From Bradyrhizobium arachidis (GTDB lineage: Bacteria; Pseudomonadota; Alphaproteobacteria; Rhizobiales; Xanthobacteraceae): a stretch of 64,000 nt of DNA. The stretch is from positions 6,758,001 through 6,822,000 of the forward strand of contig NZ_CP077970.1 of NCBI RefSeq assembly GCF_024758505.1, in the 5' to 3' direction. A model generated the notes under the pieces. That model did no database searches. It saw only the letters and a program-made list of their open reading frames with translations, and was not told where the DNA came from. Numbering within the stretch: the stretch's first letter is position 1; the number at the start of each line of letters is the position of its first letter. This document shows positions 60,266-64,000 of the stretch, in pieces. The translations under genes were made by a program, and so were the position numbers.

Positions 60266-61576
60266 ATGAAGCTGCGCCAACTCTTGATCTACTGCCTCTG
60301 CCTTGTCGTCGGCGCGATGTTCGCCGATGCGGCAGCAGCGGAGCGTCGGGTCGCGCTCATTGTCGGAAACTCTGCCTATAAGAACGCATCTACGTTGTCC
60401 AATACCATCAACGACTCCACGGCAATCGCGGCACTATTCAAATCGATCGGTTTCGAAGTCGTCATTTCGCGCAACGATCTTGGTGTCGTCGAGTTCAAGC
60501 GCACTGTGCGGGAATTTCTCATCACGGCAGAGAACGCTGATATGGCGGTGGTCTATTACGCCGGCCACGGCCTCGAGATCAGTGGCACTAATTATCTCAT
60601 ACCGGTGGATGCCCGGTTGAGCCGCGACTACGACGTCGACGATGAAGCTATCTCGCTCGACCGCATCATCTGGGCGTTGCAACCAGTACGCCGCCTGCGC
60701 TTGATCCTGCTCGACGCCTGCCGCGACAACCCCTTTGCAGCCAAGCTGCGCTCGGCAGGCCGCACACCGGCCAGGGGCGGGCTCGCGAAGCTTGATGAAG
60801 TCGGGGCTGATACGCTGGTGGCCTACGCCGCGAAGGCCGGCTCGATTTCCTATGACGGCGACGGCGTTAACAGTCCCTATGCAATCGCACTACTCAGACA
60901 TCTTGCCGAGCCCGGCGTCGACATCCGGATCACGCTTGGCCGTGTTCGCGATGCAGTTATCGCCATGACCGGCGGACGGCAGGAGCCGTTCATCTATGGC
61001 TCCCTCGGCGGCGCAACCATCTCCTTGGTGCCGGATACAACAAGAGTTGCGCCGGCGCCGCCCGTCGCGGCCGCCACGGCGCCCCCGCCAGCTTCGGTAC
61101 CCATCCCGCCGAAACCGGTGTTAGTCAGTCCAGCGCCGGCACCGCCAACCGTGAACGCAGCGGTCCCAAAGCCGCCGCTTCCGGCGCAGTCGGCGCCCCA
61201 GACCGTAGACCCCTGTGTCCGCGACGAAGCGAGGCTGGCGCGTCTTCGCGCCAACCCCGCGCCGGAAGAGATCATCAACTTCCAGCGCGAGGTCGCGTGC
61301 ACTCGACTGCGCCCCCAAGTGCAGCGCCTATTCGAAAGCTTTGCTGGCGATACCGCTCTGCCTTCTGGCGGAAATCCGGCGCCGCAAACGGTTCCGAAAC
61401 AGCAGGCGCAGAACGAGTCTGTTCGTTCCGAAGACACTTGTACCCGCGACACGGCGCGTCTGCTGAGTATGCGTGCTGAGCCTACGCTTGAGGCAATCAC
61501 CAAGTTCGAAAAGGAATTGGGCTGCGAGCGGCTCCGGTCTCAGCTCCGCCGACTGCGCGAGAGCGTCACTCCTTGA
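60266..61576 (+). CDS. Caspase-like (metacaspase, peptidase C14) exported protein
   Basis: 436 residues from the ATG at 60266. Signal peptide (MKLRQLLIYCLCLVVGAMFA), then the caspase p20 fold: RRVALIVGNSAYKNASTLSN, VVYYAGHGLEISGTNYLIPV with His101 and RLILLDACRDNPFAAKLRSA with Cys152, the catalytic pair. The C-terminus is Pro/Ala-rich (~255-320) and then has two related ~50-residue motifs (DPCVRDEARLARLRANPAPE; DTCTRDTARLLSMRAEPTLE). Orthocaspases of this type are common in alphaproteobacteria with unknown substrates. Coupled to the DUF4399 gene. Confidence 0.88.
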   Translation: MKLRQLLIYCLCLVVGAMFADAAAAERRVALIVGNSAYKNASTLSNTINDSTAIAALFKSIGFEVVISRNDLGVVEFKRTVREFLITAENADMAVVYYAGHGLEISGTNYLIPVDARLSRDYDVDDEAISLDRIIWALQPVRRLRLILLDACRDNPFAAKLRSAGRTPARGGLAKLDEVGADTLVAYAAKAGSISYDGDGVNSPYAIALLRHLAEPGVDIRITLGRVRDAVIAMTGGRQEPFIYGSLGGATISLVPDTTRVAPAPPVAAATAPPPASVPIPPKPVLVSPAPAPPTVNAAVPKPPLPAQSAPQTVDPCVRDEARLARLRANPAPEEIINFQREVACTRLRPQVQRLFESFAGDTALPSGGNPAPQTVPKQQAQNESVRSEDTCTRDTARLLSMRAEPTLEAITKFEKELGCERLRSQLRRLRESVTP

Positions 61577-61629
61577 TTGGTCCAGGTACCTCGCGAGCAA
61601 TCCGCCGGGTGCCAACGAGCAATGGCGAC

Positions 61630-61740
61630 AAATGGGCGAGCCGCAACGTACGAGCTCGGGCTGTCGGCTTATGCCGGTTTTCATGCAAATCCGTTGCAGG
61701 TGGGTTTTGACAGTGGGCTCACGAAGGCCGATCAACCGAT
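61630..61740 (-). pseudogene. LuxR-type helix-turn-helix remnant
   Basis: About 35 codons reading GLREPTVKTHLQRICMKTGI plus SRQPELVR, the recognition part of a LuxR/FixJ family HTH. A stop codon lies just upstream and nothing else of the gene remains. Confidence 0.65.
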
Positions 61741-62071
61741 TTAGCGGATCTCAATCACTTAGTGATGATGCGAGGTTGTCGCGCGGTGCTCGCTGAGGAG
61801 CGCTAATGCTCCGGTCTTGCGTGCGGACCGCTGCAAGGAGGACCGTGCCCGAAGCGAACATTCCTCGGGCTCCGGTGTCCTATAGGCAGCCGGAGTGTTA
61901 CGCCTGAGCGGCGCGGGCCCGATTACCTTGCCAAATATGTGCTTGATGAGATCGCGCGCTGGGAAGGTCCCATCAAGGCTACCGGTTTGCAGGCAGACTG
62001 ATGCTGGCTTCTGCGCGTCTGCCCACACGCGGAATGGCAGCTCTGGGTCAAAATGCGAACTTTGAAGATGG

Positions 62072-62380
62072 TTGCTGACACGTCTGCTTCTGCCCGCGTA
62101 CGGGGTCGTCGCTGAAGCGGGTAACGTGGATGAGGCCCAGTCTCTTGCGGAAATCGAGCAATACGACCTTGCGATCCTCGACGTCAATTTGCACGGCTTC
62201 AGCGTGCTGCCCGTTGCCGAGATAGTTAGCGAGCGGGGGCTGCCACTGTTTTTCCTGAGCGGCTACGGCTTGAAGGGTATCCCCGATCAATTTAAGGGAG
62301 TGCCGGTGCTCTCCAAGCCCTGCGAGCTGGAAACCCTTAAGCGCACGATCGACGCCGTTCTATCGAATGCGAGCCTCTGA
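62072..62380 (+). pseudogene. Truncated response-regulator receiver domain
   Basis: 102 codons from a TTG. The phosphoryl-accepting Asp (DLAILDVNL), the Ser (LFFLSGYG) and Lys (VLSKP) of a receiver domain are present, but the N-terminal strand with the acidic pocket is missing and upstream sequence is shifted. Without the pocket it is unlikely to be a functional phospho-switch, though it could be a short inactive receiver. Confidence 0.6.
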
Positions 62381-62454
62381 CAAGCCGAATGATAGGACCG
62401 GAGAAGCGTCGTAAGGCTTGAGATGGCTTTTGCGGCCATCACTGCTCACGCTTC

Positions 62455-62703
62455 TCAGCGTGCAGTATCAAACAAGCTCGGATTTGCCTCGACATACTCT
62501 GCCCAAAGCTCTCGCATCATCCTCTTCACGGTCTCCGGATCGTATCCGTCGCCAGGCCGAGGCTCGCATTCGAGTTGTCCCGCGCGAATGCTCCCGGAAT
62601 GAGGATTGCGGATGTCAGGTACAAAAGAAGCGCCCGTTGGCTTGTGTGTGATGCCTTCGGGCGTGACATTGAATTGGTCTCGACTAACTAGGATGTTGGC
62701 CAC
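62455..62703 (-). CDS. Small hypothetical protein with EcfG promoter
   Basis: 82 residues from a GTG at 62703. MANILVSRDQFNVTPEGITH, then KPTGASFVPDIRNPHSGSIR and GYDPETVKRMMRELWAEYVE. Cytosolic, no recognised family. A perfect EcfG-type promoter lies ~60 bases upstream, so it is probably part of the general stress response. Confidence 0.65.
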   Translation of the reverse strand: MANILVSRDQFNVTPEGITHKPTGASFVPDIRNPHSGSIRAGQLECEPRPGDGYDPETVKRMMRELWAEYVEANPSLFDTAR

Positions 62704-62762
62704 TATCGCTGCCCCCTCGCGGCGGCCTGTAAGAACGACGGAGGCGTTCTAAGCTGGTGCTC

Positions 62763-62787
62763 AACGTCTCGCGGATCCCTATGTTCC
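62763..62787 (-). promoter_or_regulatory. EcfG-type promoter of the 62455-62703 gene
   Basis: On the minus strand GGAAC (62787-62783), 16-base spacer, CGTT (62766-62763): a perfect match to the general stress consensus, giving a leader of about 50 bases. Confidence 0.75.
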
Positions 62788-62920
62788 CGTCGGACTTCCC
62801 TACCTTTCGCGGTACAAATTCGCAGCTCGCGGTCACAACGCGCCGTCAGGACGGCTCTCTTCTGTGCTGTCGAAATGTAAAGGCCCTCTCGCTGGTCTCC
62901 AGCATCGCCACTAACTATCA

Positions 62921-62945
62921 GGAACGAGCGAACGAGCCGTTAGTT
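62921..62945 (+). promoter_or_regulatory. EcfG-like promoter of the PRC-barrel gene
   Basis: GGAAC (62921-62925), 16-base spacer, AGTT (62942-62945), ending 27 bases before the start codon. One mismatch in the -10 box. Confidence 0.4.
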
Positions 62946-62972
62946 GAACTTCCCGTCAAAGGAGGACTTCGC

Positions 62973-63338
62973 ATGACTTATGAAAAACGTGAAACAGGAA
63001 GTTTGATCGGCAGCGACAAGGTCGAAGGTACGGCCGTCTATGGCGCTGACAAGGAGCGCATTGGTTCGGTCGAGCGTGTCATGATCGACAAGATCAGCGG
63101 CAAGGTCTCTTACGCAGTGCTAGGCTTTGGTGGTTTTCTCGGCATCGGCGACGACCATTATCCTCTGCCGTGGCAATCGCTCAAATACGACACCAGACTC
63201 GGCGGCTACGTCACCGGCATTACCAATCAGCAGCTAACCGGTGCGCCAAAGTACAGGAACGAGAGCAATTGGAATTGGTCAGACCCTTCAATGGCTAGAT
63301 CGGTCGACGACTATTACCGCGGCATTCCAGCGCCGTAA
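62973..63338 (+). CDS. PRC-barrel domain protein
   Basis: 121 residues from the ATG at 62973 with AAAGGAGG. The PRC barrel runs from ETGSLIGSDKVEGTAVYGAD through ERIGSVERVMIDKISGKVSY, LGFGGFLGIGDDHYPLPWQS and LKYDTRLGGYVTGI. The tail GAPKYRNESNWNWSDPSMAR is shared with the remnant at 36.6 kb. Such proteins are strongly induced in the rhizobial general stress response; the molecular role is unclear. Confidence 0.9.
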   Translation: MTYEKRETGSLIGSDKVEGTAVYGADKERIGSVERVMIDKISGKVSYAVLGFGGFLGIGDDHYPLPWQSLKYDTRLGGYVTGITNQQLTGAPKYRNESNWNWSDPSMARSVDDYYRGIPAP

Positions 63339-63412
63339 GTTCGGTCGCATCGTGCTGCAAGATCGGCAACGATGCCCTCGCTGTGCCGCGTCACCCAAAA
63401 CGCAACCAGCGC

Positions 63413-63604
63413 TCACTTGGGTGGCTGCAACCCCGGTGATGTCAGCCACTCATTTATGTGGGAAGCAGTTTCGATTTGACGGAGCTTGCGTTCCAGCAGT
63501 TCGCGCTGCGGTCCTGGTTTGATATTTGCGAACGCGACTTCAAGGCGGGCTTTCTCCGCGCTCAAATTCTCGTCGAATGTGTGGGGCTCTGAGCGTCGCT
63601 TCAT
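63413..63604 (-). CDS. Small protein of the INEWLTSPG family
   Basis: 63 residues: MKRRSEPHTFDENLSAEKAR, then RELLERKLRQIETASHINEW and LTSPGLQPPK. Paralogue of 45111-45311, with the same C-terminal signature. Helical, soluble, unknown function. Confidence 0.7.
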   Translation of the reverse strand: MKRRSEPHTFDENLSAEKARLEVAFANIKPGPQRELLERKLRQIETASHINEWLTSPGLQPPK

Positions 63605-63780
63605 GGCGCTCTCCTTTCCCTACATGGTCTGGGCGAGAGCGCGATGGTTGCCGTTCACATCACCGCTGCCAAGGAACTGATAAACATCAACAACGCTTAC
63701 TGTCGTATGGTTGCTAAAGTTCCGGTAACTGGAACCATCGCAATTATCGTCGAGGCCGCCCCGTAAGGCCCGCCAAAGCA

Positions 63781-64000
63781 CCTTGTGCTCGATGACGAAG
63801 CAGTATTGCTCGGCGTCGATGGCATCTCGGATTTCAATGCGCCGCACTCGCGCAAGCATGATCACGAGGTGCAGTTCTGCGCCTTCGACATCCTTGCCGA
63901 AGGCGGCGACGAACTGCGGAAGCTGCCGCTGCATCTCCGCAAGAGGCGCGGCAACGCGCCTCCTTCCACTCGCGAAGGGGAGCGCCGATCTCGGCGTGGG
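63781..64000 (+). pseudogene. ATP-dependent DNA ligase fragment at the window edge
   Basis: LVLDDEAVLLGVDGISDFN and SRKHDHEVQFCAFDILAEGG, then LRKLPLHLRK, align with the middle of the ligase pseudogene at 29.8-30.4 kb. The N-terminal part with the adenylation lysine is missing, and after LRKR the sequence becomes degenerate. It is a second decayed ligase copy, cut by the window end. Confidence 0.7.

Overview
The window is high-GC alphaproteobacterial DNA, most likely from Bradyrhizobium or a close relative. Pointers are the 545-residue isocitrate lyase, a ROSE RNA thermometer before an Hsp20 gene, FixK/FNR-type and EcfG-type promoter motifs, DUF3551/DUF6894/DUF1488/DUF3147 proteins and many 25-100 residue rhizobial genes. 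No rRNA, tRNA or CRISPR array was seen. All assignments come from reading the sequence; nothing was searched against a database.

Layout. 1-17 kb is dense core-type metabolism: a MocR-type regulator (cut by the left edge), PaiB-like protein, CoA-transferase, VOC protein, Gre factor, Crp/Fnr regulator, isocitrate lyase divergent from a RamB/ScfR-like regulator, then a TetR-controlled catabolic/transport operon (TIM-barrel isomerase, Gfo/Idh/MocA oxidoreductase, complete polar amino-acid-type ABC transporter), and an Lrp regulator divergent from hppD. 17-22 kb is an integration module (coupled unknown protein and P-loop ATPase, small proteins, tyrosine recombinase, 345-residue orphan) followed by decayed genes. 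22-47 kb is a sparse accessory zone of small stress-type genes, pseudogenes and repeats: RTX-like repeat protein, serine recombinase, two methyltransferases, the ROSE-hsp20 operon, a PAP2-cupin-DUF3147 operon, and a manganese catalase-DUF892 fusion with a textbook EcfG promoter. 47-51 kb carries a PilZ operon, AraC regulator, ABC substrate-binding protein and a transposase fragment. 51-58 kb holds the most unusual locus: three small curlin-repeat proteins present twice in a 1,483-bp direct duplication that brackets a patatin phospholipase and an autotransporter whose passenger itself looks like curlin repeats. 58-62 kb encodes exported proteins (FGE-sulfatase domain protein, DUF4399 duplication, caspase-like protease). 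62-64 kb returns to stress genes (EcfG promoter, PRC-barrel protein) and ends in a DNA ligase fragment.

How it fits together. The accessory zone reads as a general-stress/heat-shock gene collection: EcfG promoters (three perfect matches), a sigma-32-like promoter plus RNA thermometer, chaperone, catalase, PRC-barrel and ferritin-like proteins. Repeated small gene families and decayed second copies (hsp20 operon, ligase, PRC-barrel) show it grew by duplication and loss. The curlin/autotransporter locus is the best candidate for an undescribed system: a surface-fibre set in which no csgG, csgE or csgF homologue is visible nearby and a curlin-like autotransporter could act as anchor or nucleator.
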